Shown here piece after piece: positions 1-9,935 of a stretch of 34,056 bases of DNA. Made by a program: the position numbers and the translations under genes. The notes below the pieces were generated by a model. It had not been told where the DNA came from and did no database searches. It worked only from the letters and a program-made list of their open reading frames with translations. Position 1 is the first letter of the stretch. Each line of letters opens with the position of its first letter. Source of the DNA: Fragilaria crotonensis (taxonomy: Eukaryota > Bacillariophyta > Fragilariophyceae > Fragilariales > Fragilariaceae); contig JAKSYS010000667.1 of NCBI GenBank assembly GCA_022925895.1, forward strand, positions 1 through 34,056, written 5' to 3'.

Positions 1-104
1 GAAGGATCACCAAAGCGAACTTGGTGCTTCTGCGGCGAATGATATGCCGGAACGAGGGCGACTGACGGCGCACGATACGCCGGTTTGAATGAATAAAATG
101 TGTT

Positions 105-2146
105 CCGGCGGAGAGGGTGGATGGTGACACGCCCGACATCTCGATGTACGTCCAGTTCAGTTGGTACCAATGGGTACATTACATGGACCATGACGGAAGG
201 TGAAGCTGGTCGTTGGTTGGGACGGCAAGAGGATTGGGAGCGGCAACTGCCATTGGGTATTGCCAATCTCCTGCCGTCAATCGCAAGGTCAACGGTCTTT
301 CTGATCGGGGACGAGATTGAGCGAATGCAGCACACGATTGAGGCAAAGGAGCGGCCCCGACGAACAGGTGCAAGACAAGATCGGCGACAGTAAACGCCAA
401 TCAGAGGTTGGCGACGACTTCGACGGGTTGTTCCCTCGATTGAGGAAGTTCGGAGGCGGAACGGGATGCGGATGACGACCTCGAACCCCTCGAACGAGTC
501 AACCAGGAAGGATGCAGACAACTACACGCCTGAGTCGATGGACGAATACATCTCGGCAAGCGTGCTTCTGCCACGTGGCGAGACGTGGTACGCGCAAAGG
601 TCATTGGTCAGATGCACGGAAGAGACGGTAATCGCGGCATGCGGCACTCGAATCTATCTTGGACACCGAGTACCAGGTTGAGTTTCCGGACGGATCGACT
701 GCGGCGTATGCCGCGAATGTGATTGCCGAAAACATATTCACAAGTCAGGCGACGGGTCGCCACTTTGCCATTTACAGAGATCACCGACCACAAGAAGATG
801 GATCGGCACTGTCAAAGGACGACGGTTTCATTGAGAACCGTCATGGGCAGCGATCGTCCCAAGTTGACGACAAGGGTTGGAAACTCTTGGTCTCTTGGAG
901 ACGGCAGCCGGATTGGATTCCGTTAAAGGACTTGAGAGAAGCGAACCCTGTCAGTGGCAGAGTACGCAGTCGCCAATAAGATTGCAGAAGAACCTGCATT
1001 CGCTGGTGGGTGCAAGATATGCTTCGCCGGCGGGATCGTGTAATCAAGAAGGTGAAGTCCACAAGTATTGGCTGCGGTCGCACAAGTATGGCGTCGACTG
1101 CCCAAGACAGTGGCGGAGGCGTTGGCGATCGATCGCAGAACGGGGACTACCTTTTTGGTGTGATGCCATTGAAAGGAGATGAGGAACGTGATGGTGGCGT
1201 TCGAGTTTAGCGACGATCAAGTCCGCCGATTGGTTACGCGAAGGCGACATGTCACATGATATTCGACATCAAGTTCGACCTGACGCAAGGCGCGACTCGT
1301 CCTGAATGGCGCGAAGCATGAGTGCCGAAGGAGATGACCCTTCTCGAGTGTCGTTTCACGTGATACGTTCGGATCGCTTTCACGCTTGCGGCATTGAACG
1401 GACTCGATATCTTGGCGGCGGACATCAGGGCAACATCTCTCGGCACCAACCGAGGAGAGGCTATATGTTGTTGCCGGATTGGGTTCCACCCGATTTGAGA
1501 GGGCGACCAGCGAATCATTGCGTACACTTTATGGAATGAAGTCGTCGGGAGCGCGATTCAGGGACCATCTTGCCGCGTCGCTTCGGGACATGGGATACGT
1601 CAGTTGCAAGGCGGATCCGGACGTTTGGATGAAGGCCGCGACAAAGGCCGATGGAACAAAGTTTTGGTGTCTTGGCGTACGTCGATGATATCCTCTGCCT
1701 CGATACAGATCAAAGAATGTGATGGACGCTTTGTCGAAGGTCTAAAGCTGAAGGATGGAAGTGTCAAGGCGCCTGATGTGTATCTTGGGGCCGAGGTCAA
1801 GCAATTCAGGATACCCGAGTCGGACGACCGGGAAGATCAGGTGGGCCATGTCTTCATCCAGAGTGGCGAAGGGCTGTCAAGGACGTCGAGACAGAGTTGG
1901 AAAATGTGGGATTGGGGTTGCCAGAAACGCACAACGACTCCACTAAGTCAGGGTTATCGACCGGAGTTGGATCAAACGGCAGGAGTTGGATGCGCAGCGA
2001 CTAAACTATTACCAAGGTCTGGTCGGCGTGAGGTGGATCTGCGAACTCGGGCAGTGGACATACTGATGCCGGTTTCCCTCATGTCACGTTATCTTGTGTC
2101 GGCGAGGAGGTCATCTTCAGCAATTGTTCCATGTGTTTATATTTGA
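105..2146 (+). pseudogene. pol: EL1 pol remnant: integrase tail, chromodomain-like segment, reverse transcriptase
   Basis: The pieces align by eye in order with the pol genes of EL3 and EL8 but jump between frames. Bases 105-207 encode an integrase C-terminal segment (PDISMYV). Bases 466-606 encode the linker (DNYTPESMDEYI). Bases 659-979 encode the chromodomain-like piece (KGWKLLVSW...WIPLKDL). Bases 1479-1690 encode RT palm sequence (LYGMKSSGARFR, CKADPDVWMK). The catalytic YVDD codons lie at 1678-1689, in another frame from the preceding block. Bases 1723-1806 hold the RT connection (YLGAEVKQFRIPESDD). Stops and frameshifts occur every few hundred bases, so no functional polymerase is encoded. 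This is clearly the most decayed element here. Confidence 0.85.
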
Positions 2147-2173
2147 AACAGTACGACCGGTCGACGATGGTGT

Positions 2174-2755
2174 TTGATGACACGGAGCCAAGCTACGACC
2201 GCGACGTTTTGCCCACAAGATTGGTCGAAGTATTACCCTGACGCGAAGGAAGCGATACCGGAGAACATGCCAGAGCCGCGAGGGAAGCCAGTGATGATGA
2301 CTTGTTTCGTTGATGCTGATCACGCAGGATGTCAGTTGACACGTCGATCGCACACTGGCGTGATCCTCTATATAAATCGCGCTCCGATCATTTGGTACTC
2401 CAAGCGACAGAACACGGTGGAGTCTTCCACGTTTGGTTCGGAGTTTATTGCCATGAAGATCGCAGTTGAGTTGATTGAGGGGCTGCGGTACAAGTTAAGG
2501 ATGATGGGTGTTCCGGTTGAGGATCCTTGCAATGTTTTTTGTGATAATGAAGCGGTCGTCAAGAATTCCACCAGGCCAGAGTCAACTTTGAAGAAGAAGC
2601 ACCAGGCGATCGCGTATCATCGCACTCGCGAGGCTCAGGCTGCGGGGACTGTGCGGATTGCTAAGGAAGATGGTGAAACTAACCTGGCGGATATCTTTAC
2701 GAAGCTCTTGGCGGGACCGAAACTTCGGGATTTATCGCAACGCATCCTATGGTAA
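2174..2755 (+). pseudogene. pol: EL1 RNase H domain (open, 193 codons)
   Basis: This is the longest surviving frame of EL1 and encodes the RNase H that removes RNA from the RNA:DNA hybrid during reverse transcription. Visible acidic motifs are FVDADHAG, STFGSEF, FCDNEAV and NLADIFTKLL, in the order and spacing of copia RNase H. The same motifs occur in EL3 (4868-5275) and EL8 (32817-33743). The domain is intact but is separated from its RT by frameshifts, so it is called a pseudogene fragment. The first codon reported is only the first ATG in the frame, not a real start. Confidence 0.9.
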
Positions 2756-2937
2756 CGGGATGGCTTTTGGCCTGCGAAGCAGGTGGCTGGCCTTGGCCTA
2801 CGAGCGTAGGTGTGGATGTGCTGATACTATTCGGTAATGGATGTCCGAACGGCCTCTGGTGTTACGTGATATTTGGTGTTTTGTGAGGAGTACGAATCCG
2901 GGGACGAGCGAATCACCGATGAATCGGTATTTTGCTC
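2756..2937 (+). other. EL1 3' untranslated stretch with twin hairpins
   Basis: No coding signal is seen. Directly after the RNase H stop lie two similar hairpins: CCTGC-gaa-GCAGG at 2771-2783 and CCTAC-gagc-GTAGG at 2797-2810, each preceded by TTGG. A polypurine-like block CCGGGGAC at 2898-2905 precedes a sequence (GAGCGAATC) that resembles the start of the LTR. Confidence 0.6.
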
Positions 2938-2945
2938 GCGGGGAC
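2938..2945 (+). promoter_or_regulatory. EL1 polypurine tract
   Basis: GCGGGGAC directly abuts the LTR start TGAACGAATTC. The same junction is CCGGGGGAC before the 3' LTR of EL8, CGCGGGAC in EL3 and GCGGGGAC in EL7. This tract would prime plus-strand DNA. Confidence 0.75.
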
Positions 2946-3098
2946 TGAACGAATTCTACTGTGTCTGCGTCATATTGGGCTACGGCCAGACCAAGTGGGG
3001 TTTCTCCGGACTTTGTTTATAATTTTGTTCTATCCTAATCACTAACGCCATGCTGCCCCACAATGATGGATTTCAGTAGTAACGGTAGCTTTTATTCA
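2946..3098 (+). repeat. EL1 3' LTR (about 153 bp)
   Basis: It starts TGAACGAATTCTACTGTG, close to the EL8 LTR start, immediately after the polypurine tract. It ends TTTTATTCA where EL2 coding sequence resumes. TG...CA termini fit an LTR. The partner LTR is outside the window, so the right end and the length are inferred. Confidence 0.6.
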
Positions 3099-4463
3099 TC
3101 GGTGCCGAGCTGTTTTGAAATAGCTGCATGGGAAATGATGATGCCTGGAATCGTGGGAGTGTAATATGTCCGAATGAATACGGACGATGGGCCTCCGGCA
3201 TTTCCACGATTATCAACCGGCACGCACAGGAAGCCGACGCCGATAGGTTGATGCGCATGGTGACCAGCATCAAAGAGGCGGACGTTGGTGCGACTAAGAG
3301 GGCGGTAGGCAAATAGAAGCTTGTGATCGTTGGCAGTACATGCCATCGATCCGTTGTCGGCATGCGCGAACGAGAGTTGGCGTTTGCGGTCATACGTTTC
3401 AGCCAATTGACGCAGTAGGATGGGTTCGGGAACGTCGTCGATGTGGATTGTCTCTGACGCTGGAAGTGCAGGATTTGCATCGGCAACAGGGATGGCGATG
3501 GAGTTGGTGCTGGGGACGTCGAAGCACGCCTCAAAGTCGACTTCTTCAGCGGCGGTGACGCGGAGGGAATTTTGTTGGAAACCAACTAATTCGTAGTCAT
3601 CATCGTCGTCGTCATTTTCATCGATGGCAGGGACCTCAACGCCGGCCGGCTCATGTTCCAAGATGCGACGCATGGTCCGGTTGGTGGGAGGTGTTGGGCG
3701 ACCACGGGCATTGGCTGAGTTCAGGTGGCTGCGAAACTGCTTGTGCGAGTTCGCGATCTGCGCCTTGAGCTGGGGATTGCGTTGTGCCAACCCTTCGGCG
3801 ACAATGTAGTCGATGAAGCGGTTGCAGTCCTCCACTTTGTGTCCCGGTAATTGGCAACCGAGACAAACAGAAGATGCATCTTGGTTCTGGGAAATGGCGC
3901 GAACCATCAGGTTGATCGCTTCCTCGTCGAGGGTCGCTTTGGACATGGACGACGAGAAGTCAGGCGACGCGGTTTCGATGCGCCGGATGATGGACGTCGG
4001 CGTCCTCCCCGTTGACGACTGCTGCGAGGACGGCGGGTCGCGGCCGATCTCGGATGCATACTCGACGAACGTCGTTGCGAGTTGCGCCAACGAAGTTCGA
4101 ACGGGAGCGCGCCGTCGTGGCCGGTGCGCTTGTCATTCAACTAGGCGTCGGATTCGGGACGCCATTCCGGACGTCAGATTGCGGACCGAAGGTCGAGAGC
4201 CTCTGATTCGGTGTACGTGCGAGTGGCTTGACGCTCGCACCGCCAAGTCTTGAAGCCGACGGATGTACAAACTGAATGGTTCGGTACGACGCTGGCGAGG
4301 GATTTCGCTAGCAGTTGAGAACACGGAATGGAGAAGGGGATGGTGTAGGCGGAACAATGACTACACCACGTGATATCCTGCTTGGGGGGGACAGCCTTCG
4401 ACGGCGCTCTGTTCTTGTGAACCACTCGGGAAGGTTGATTCTTGAGTGAGGGCGGTGTAGATT
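3099..4463 (-). pseudogene. gag: EL2 gag C-terminal part and protease (frameshifted)
   Basis: The translation matches EL6 gag-protease by eye throughout. The first codons after the EL3 junction continue the gag frame (ALTQESTFPSGSQ), then a run of eight C residues near 4382-4389 coincides with a frameshift and the next stretch (EIPRQRRTEPFSLYIRRLQD) lies in another frame. From 4090 a long clean frame holds a CCHC zinc knuckle (C-x2-C-x4-H-x4-C, residues 76-89), an Asp-rich run near residues 158-165 and the aspartic protease motif ADNGSMAC (catalytic Asp at residue 245). The frame runs out of EL2 sequence at about 3099. It would package RNA and cut the polyprotein if intact. Confidence 0.85.
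4460..4463. repeat. EL3 target-site duplication, left copy (GATT)
   Basis: GATT here and at 17131-17134 flank EL3. Four bases is the length that leaves the EL2 gag frame open. Confidence 0.8.
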
Positions 4464-4669
4464 TGTTAAATCTACAAGTGTCTTAATGATAAAGCATATC
4501 AGAATCATCTATAGAACATAGATATATAAAGATCGAGAAGAGTGAGACGGACGACCATGTATGTGTCAGGTCCCATACTGTCAACCAAGCTACCGTTGTA
4601 CTGTCGTGGTAGTACGACCTCTCCATAGTATGTAGGAACAAACCCGTACAGTAGCTTGTAGTATAAACA
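4464..4669 (-). repeat. EL3 3' LTR
   Basis: On the plus strand it runs TGTTAAATC...GTATAAACA, TG to CA. By eye it differs from the right copy by four transitions and four one-base gaps, all gaps being single bases missing from homopolymer runs in this copy. An AT-rich TATA-like block (ATATATAAAG) occurs inside; it could serve either strand. Confidence 0.95.
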
Positions 4670-4680
4670 GTCCCGCGACA
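4670..4680 (-). promoter_or_regulatory. EL3 polypurine tract
   Basis: On the minus strand TGTCGCGGGAC is followed at once by the LTR start TGTTTATAC. It would prime plus-strand synthesis. Confidence 0.7.
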
Positions 4681-4867
4681 GGCATTAAGGCACTTAAGCA
4701 GAGTCGAATCACACTCCCTTTCCTTATCCAGATCATGACAGAGGCCTCGGCTACGTCGTTAACTTAACCCTGCGACTGTAGCCTACTGTTTGGACAGTGA
4801 CCGTACGCATCCCCTCGCTCTGTATCAGGTCACCAGAGTATGTTTTCAACAACTCTATCATCTTCGG
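4681..4867 (-). other. EL3 3' untranslated stretch
   Basis: This stretch lies between the RNase H stop and the polypurine tract. I see no gene or clear motif in it. Confidence 0.5.
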
Positions 4868-5275
4868 TTACAACAGCTTCGTTAAGATATCAGCCAAATT
4901 CGTCTGTGTGCTCTCCTTTGCGACGCGTATTGTCCCCGCAGCTATGGCTTCTCGTACCCGGTGGAAGTTGATTGCGGCATGTTTCTTTTTGAGTGTCGAC
5001 TCCGGTCGGGAGTTAGTTACCACCGCCGAATTATCGCAAAATACGGAACACTCTTCCATGATCGGAACACCCATCATTCGCAGCTTATACCGCAGTCCTT
5101 CTATCATTTCGATGGATAACCTCATTGCGAGTAACTCTGAACCATATGTCGACGCTTCGACGGTGTTTTGTCGTTTGGAAAACCAAAGTACCGGTGCTCG
5201 ATTGACGAAGATCAAGATTCCCGAATGTGATCGCCTGGTCTCCCGACAACCGCATGATCCGCATCCACAAAGCAT
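4868..5275 (-). pseudogene. pol: EL3 RNase H
   Basis: Encodes RETRRSHSGI, STYGSELLAM, FCDNSAVV and NLADILTKLL, the copia RNase H acidic motifs, in one open frame. The first catalytic segment (CFVDADHA) is in a different frame just upstream, so two one-base shifts near 5240-5325 separate this domain from the RT frame. Otherwise it is complete and ends with a stop at 4868-4870. Product if expressed: RNase H that degrades template RNA. Confidence 0.88.
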
Positions 5276-5279
5276 GTCA

Positions 5280-7520
5280 TCACAACATCTTTCCCTCGTG
5301 GTGTCGGCATATTTTGTGGGATCGCCTCAGCTGCATCGGGTAAAACTCCGACCAGTCACATTTTACAAACCTCTCGCCTCGAAATATCGGAACCGTATCA
5401 TCAAAGACAATCGTCGAACGCGGGTGATGTTTCAGGTAAGCGAATATATGGAAAACCTGCTCCAAGTGTCCTTGTCGCGCTGAAACAAGATATCGCGACA
5501 TTAACGACACTGGCATCAAGACATCTATTCGACCAATCTCGCATATCCATCGAAGGACTCCAATCAACCCTTGGTAGTAATTCAACTGCTTACTCCCGAG
5601 TTCGGCTGAAAGATCTAGTTCAGGTCGATACCCATTAGCCAGAGGAGTCTTGGCATTTGGGAGTAGCCGAAGATCGGCCTCTTCTAGCTCCTTCTCAAGG
5701 TCGGCGATCGCCTTCTTCACATACGAAGTCGATTCGAAAGCCCACCTTACTTTGTCTGGGTCGTCAGAGTTCGGAATCCGAAACTTCTTGATATCGACGC
5801 CTAGATAAGTTTCTGGCTCTCTTATGCTACCGGGCTTCAACGTAAATCGCTGCCCTAAGGCATCCATAAAACCCTTCGGGTCGACTCCTTGAAATACGAT
5901 GTCATCCACATATGAGATAACGTATTCGTAAATCTTGTCCCCGTTCGGTTTGACTCCTGCTCTCATCCATAGGTCAGGATCTGCCTTCGACGATGTGAAG
6001 CCCAATTCGCGTAAGTTCTTCGCCAAATAATCACGGAATGATCTGCCACTTGATCTAAGTCCATACAGGGCCTTCGCAATGATGGCCCTTCTCCCATTGT
6101 ATTCAGGCCCGAGTTGATCGGTAAATTTAGTCCACACTTTTTCTTTGTTTGGGGCTGCCAAGTAGGCGTTTTGGATGTCACATGACAAAAGATCGAGGTC
6201 ATTGAGAGCCGCTAGGAGAAAGAACAGCCTCACCGTGTCCCTGCTTACGACCGACGCAAACGTCTGTTCCTTCGTGGCTTCAGTCATGTTACCACGAGCC
6301 ACCAAACGAGCCTTTCGCGTAAGATCCATCTTAATGTCGAACACAAAATAGGTCTCCACGAACTCGTATCCTGGAGGTACATTCGCCTTGTCGTCTTCGA
6401 TGAACTCGAATGCTGGGAACACGTTTCGGATCTCCTTTTCTATCGCTTTCCTCCAGAAGTCTGTCCCTGTTCTCCTGTCAATCTCCAATGCCTGCGCTAC
6501 GCTCTTTGGGAGCTCCAAACCGTATTTGTGGGAAATCGACCAATACTTTGATTTGACCTTCTTGAGAATCCTTTCTCGCTTCTTAAGTACGAATGGGACC
6601 CACCATCGGAACGCTGGCTCATTCGATATTCCGTTTGTCACGGCGTAATCAGCAACCTGAACGGGATATGCGTCTTTCAAGTCTGCTAGAGGGACCCAAG
6701 TGCTGGATCCGTCCTTCCATTCGACAAGCAGACGCCAACCCCTTGTCGTTCTCTTTGGTCGCGGCCCCGCCTTTGTAGAATAGTACGCGTCCTCCTCTCG
6801 GATCGCACTGTCTTTCTTTTCATGATCGACAATCTCCTGCATCACTTGCAGGCGTCGACCCTCGTCATCAACTTGTGGGTACAAGCATTCGGCGATCAAG
6901 TTCGCCGTGTACGTCTCCTCCGTCCCATCCTCAAAGCAAACGAGATATTCGCGGGAATCCAGTAGAGGATTTGGGTTTGACGATCCAATAGGTTTTCCGT
7001 TGTGATCCCTCTTCCGGCTTTTCACAGTGCCTCGGAGAAGCTCTCCTCCACGGTCGGTAACAATCTCAGCTGTTAAATACTGATCGAATGCTTCGGGGGT
7101 GTATTCGTCAGCGTCGGAACGGTGTAGGTTTTCTTCACCCTCCTCCGTCCCTGGCGCGTCATTCCAGTCCCCAAAGATATCGACCAACGGAAGCTGATTG
7201 TCACCAAGCTCTTCAGCCACCTCCTCGTTCGTCTTGCTGTCGCCGATCTTCTCATCGATTGACTTTAACAATTCCTCAATCTCCTCCTTTTTATCTGCGC
7301 GCTCTTCAGTTGTCAGTGACCAGAACGTACTCCTTACGATTGGCCTTCCGGACGGTGGTAAAAGGAACACTGCGTCCCCTCTGCCATAGTCTTCCGCTGG
7401 ACCGAGCCAGCACGCCAACTTCCGCTCGTTGTCATTGTCGAGGTATCCAACTACCTTGTACCACCCATGCATGACGTATAGCGAAATATCTGGAGCCCAT
7501 CCGTGGACTTGTTCAAAAGC
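5280..7520 (-). pseudogene. pol: EL3 pol, downstream part: integrase tail, chromodomain-like segment, reverse transcriptase
   Basis: A long open frame (730 codons from the first ATG at 7472; the real frame enters from the EL4 junction at 7520). Residues about 1-50 finish the integrase C-terminal region. Residues 241-270 form a chromodomain-like motif (GWRLLVEWKDGSSTWVPL). RT spans about 340-600, with catalytic Asp in CDIQNAYL (D432) and in YVDD (521-524). The conserved ALYGLRSSG turn is at 468-476. A frameshift near 5325 cuts it from RNase H. The RT itself looks undamaged, unlike those of EL1 and EL8. Confidence 0.93.
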
Positions 7521-7526
7521 GCATCT
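7521..7526. repeat. EL4 target-site duplication, left copy (GCATCT)
   Basis: GCATCT at 7521-7526 and 13719-13724 flank EL4. Removing EL4 and one six-base copy rejoins the EL3 integrase in frame; removing five would not. Confidence 0.88.
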
Positions 7527-7833
7527 TGTGATTTACTTGGTGTCGTGCTGGCAACTAGTGCGAACAAAACTACGAAGTAAAGGGCTTTGCAAAAGTAGGT
7601 TTATCGGTGTTATGATTATTTCGAGCGATTGTAGAATCGGCAGTCGTGTTCACGTGTTTTCATACGTGGAACGACCGTAAACTCTACGCGCGAATACATC
7701 CACGACTGAGTACAAATGTACGTCGAGACATACGAATATGCGTCTCGGCGAAGACGAATGAGAATGAACGACTCGGCGCATCCATTCTGTTGGTTCTGCG
7801 TTGTGACGGTACGCAGGTACCAGTATCATTACA
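7527..7833 (-). repeat. EL4 3' LTR
   Basis: Plus strand TGTGATTTAC...TATCATTACA. By eye it differs from the right copy by four substitutions, one 7-bp insertion or deletion and two short gaps. It carries CACGTG followed by ACGTG (an inverted pair) and a G-U-weakened version of the hairpin seen in the other copy. Confidence 0.95.
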
Positions 7834-7848
7834 CTCCTTCTCGCTTCC
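7834..7848 (-). promoter_or_regulatory. EL4 polypurine tract
   Basis: On the minus strand GGAAGCGAGAAGGAG directly precedes the LTR start TGTAATGATAC. It is longer and richer in A than the family A and B tracts. Confidence 0.75.
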
Positions 7849-7865
7849 AACCAGAATGTTGAGCC

Positions 7866-8494
7866 CTACCATCCCATCACTGTCTTGCGATGGAGGCAAT
7901 GTGACTCTTCATTCAACGGCTTCGTAAGGAAGTCCGCTGGTTGATCATTCGTTCGGATGTGATGGATGCTGATTTCCTTTCGCTCAACGTAGTCCCTGAA
8001 ATGGTGAAGCTTGACGTTTAGATGCTTCGTCCGAGGTCGATACTTGTGGACACGAGCCATTTCAAGGCTCCGCTGTTGTCTTCGAATACACGACAGTGCA
8101 CGAGCCTGCGTCGTCGATACCGGATATCCTCGTTCCTTCATCTCCTTCAACAACTCCATTATAGGGATCGCGTCTCTCAGCGCGTAACTCAGACCTGTGT
8201 ATTCGCTCTCCGTCGACGACAGGGCCACTTCCGTTTGCAATTGGGATTTCCACAGCAGGGGCAGTTGGCATACTTGATGATATACCCATGGCGTGACCTC
8301 GCTGTATCACGATCGCTCGCTGCCTCCTTTGGATCCCAATCACCACAGAAGCTTGCGTCAACGAAGACCTCTAAGTCCTTGTTCGTCATCGGTTGCATAA
8401 TCGTACCTTTGTCTCTGGTTCCCAACAAATAGCGCCCAGCCATCGCACTGCGTCCCCGTGTTCTTTCTTGGGGTCGGATACGAATCTGGCGCAT
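7866..8494 (-). pseudogene. pol: EL4 RNase H (frameshifted)
   Basis: The upstream half (to 8189) encodes LEVFVDASFCGDW; the downstream half (8240-7866) encodes VALSSTESEYTGLSYALRDA, MARVHKYRPRTKHLN and PADFLTKPLN. These are the catalytic and signature motifs of copia RNase H. The two halves are in different frames near 8245. A short scrambled stretch near 8070-8110, where FEDN-like residues would be expected, reads correctly in a third frame (VVYSKTTAEP), so two compensating one-base changes flank it. Stop after MGW at 7866-7868. Confidence 0.85.
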
Positions 8495-9935
8495 TGGTGG
8501 ACGGCGTACGCGATGTCACTTCGTGTCGCCTTCTCGAGATAGTTCAGCTTCCCAATGATCGATCTATAATTGAACGAGTTGTCGAATGACTCCGAGTCCG
8601 AATGTCTTGTCAGTAGTTTCGATGACGCAGCCGGAGTCGAACGCGATTTAACATTCGTGCCGTTCAATCTCAAGTCTTCCAGAATCTGGTCGATGAGATG
8701 TGGTTGTGACAAATGTATCGTGCCATCCGTCCTCCGATCGATGCTGACGCCAAGGAAGTCGGCAAGGTCGCCTTCAACTGTTATGGACAACTTGGCCTTC
8801 TTTTGAAGCTCGTCAATTATCTTGTCAATCTCTTTCTTGTCAGGGCCAGCCAATAAACTATCATCGGTGTATAGGACGTACAACGTTGACCCTCTGTAGA
8901 AAACGCATTCGTCCACCGCCGATTGTTGGAAACCCAAGTCTTTCACCAGTTTTCGCACAAGATATTGGTTCCATACGCGTCCCGCTTGCTTCTGGCCGTA
9001 GATGTTCCTGTGGATCTTGAGGACGAAGTCGTTTGGATTCGAATCATCCTCAAGTTCCATCCCTGCTGGGACCTTCATGTACAGCGTCTTCTCCACGGGA
9101 GCTTGAGCGAATGCTTGAACAAAGTCAATCTGCTTCGTGTGCCACCCGTGCGCGACTGTCATTGTCAGGAGCATTCTTACCGAGTTCCAAGAAGCGACCG
9201 GCGCGTACGTCTCATCATAGTGCTCACCTCTCTTCATTCGCGAGCCGTCGATGTTCAATCGCGCTTTATACTTTTTGATCGATCCATCCTTCGCGTCGCG
9301 TTTTCGTTTCATCTGCCAGACGGCGGGTAGGATGGTTTGTCCTTTGGGAACCTCAGACTTTGGAATGATGGTGAAGTTGCCATTGTTGAATTGGTCTGTC
9401 ACCTCCTTCTTCATGCTCTCCTTGAACATCGCCCTGTCCTCCTCTTTCATCGCCTGGTGATAGTATAACGTGTCCGGGTCTGACACTGCCTTGTATGCCA
9501 TCAACGGGTTGCGATAAGCCCATCGGTCGTCGTCTGGGAACATTGCCACGTAGCAAAATATTTCTCCTTCGACATCGTTCCGAGTGGCGTCGCTGATCTC
9601 CGTGCACATCGCCGCGAGATATTTCTGAGGTGGCTTGATCGTGCGCCCGAATCTCGTCTTTTGAATTCGGTTCGCATCACCCATCGTGCGGTCGCCCGTT
9701 TCTGTTGCATCGATGGGTATCGGTGGACCGTCGTCCCCGACGTTTGCTGCAGCTGGCTCCTTCTGACTTGAAGGCACCGGTTCGCCTGCCCTTGCTCTCT
9801 CGTTTGGTGTGTGGCGTTTTCGTTTTCTGCTGGACGATGTCATGCTCGTCGTTTGACTCGACGGTGACGTTGCGCCCTCGTCGTTAGCTCCTTCTGAGAC
9901 GTGACGAATCCCGCTCTCAGTTGCCACGACGATTT
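8430..9935 (-). pseudogene. pol: EL4 reverse transcriptase
   Basis: A long open frame holds a linker (FGRTIKPPQKYLAAMC), RT fingers (VWQMKRKRDAKDGSIKKYKARL), palm (QIDFVQAFAQAPVEK), NIYGQKQAGRVW, the active-site box YTDD (about 8862-8873) and the connection (DFLGVSIDRR, RSIIGKLNYLEKATRSDIAYA). The open frame reaches to 10452 on its N-terminal side, but that extension overlaps integrase in another frame and is not real; the join is near 9930 after KTKSSW. It shifts frame again near 8440 before RNase H. YTDD replaces the more usual YVDD, a tolerated variant. Confidence 0.88.

Larger units (their letters stand above)
1..3098 (+). mobile_element. EL1: 3' part of a decayed Ty1/copia element (family A)
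   Basis: The window opens inside the end of an integrase gene and continues through a chromodomain-like segment, RT, RNase H, a polypurine tract and a 3' LTR. Gene order integrase-RT-RNase H identifies Ty1/copia. The 5' LTR, gag, protease and integrase core lie left of the window. The reading frame is broken many times except over RNase H. The right end is placed at 3098 because EL2 protease coding sequence resumes there on the other strand and the LTR then ends in CA. I infer that EL1 is inserted in the protease region of EL2, with the rest of EL2 beyond base 1. Confidence 0.8.

Noticed and set aside
3590-3625. GTC/ATC-rich microsatellite
   Set aside because: It encodes the Asp-rich run of EL2 gag-protease and is not a separate repeat feature.
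4797-5483. Plus-strand open frame of 228 codons
   Set aside because: It is the antisense of EL3 RNase H and RT, whose motifs are clear on the minus strand.
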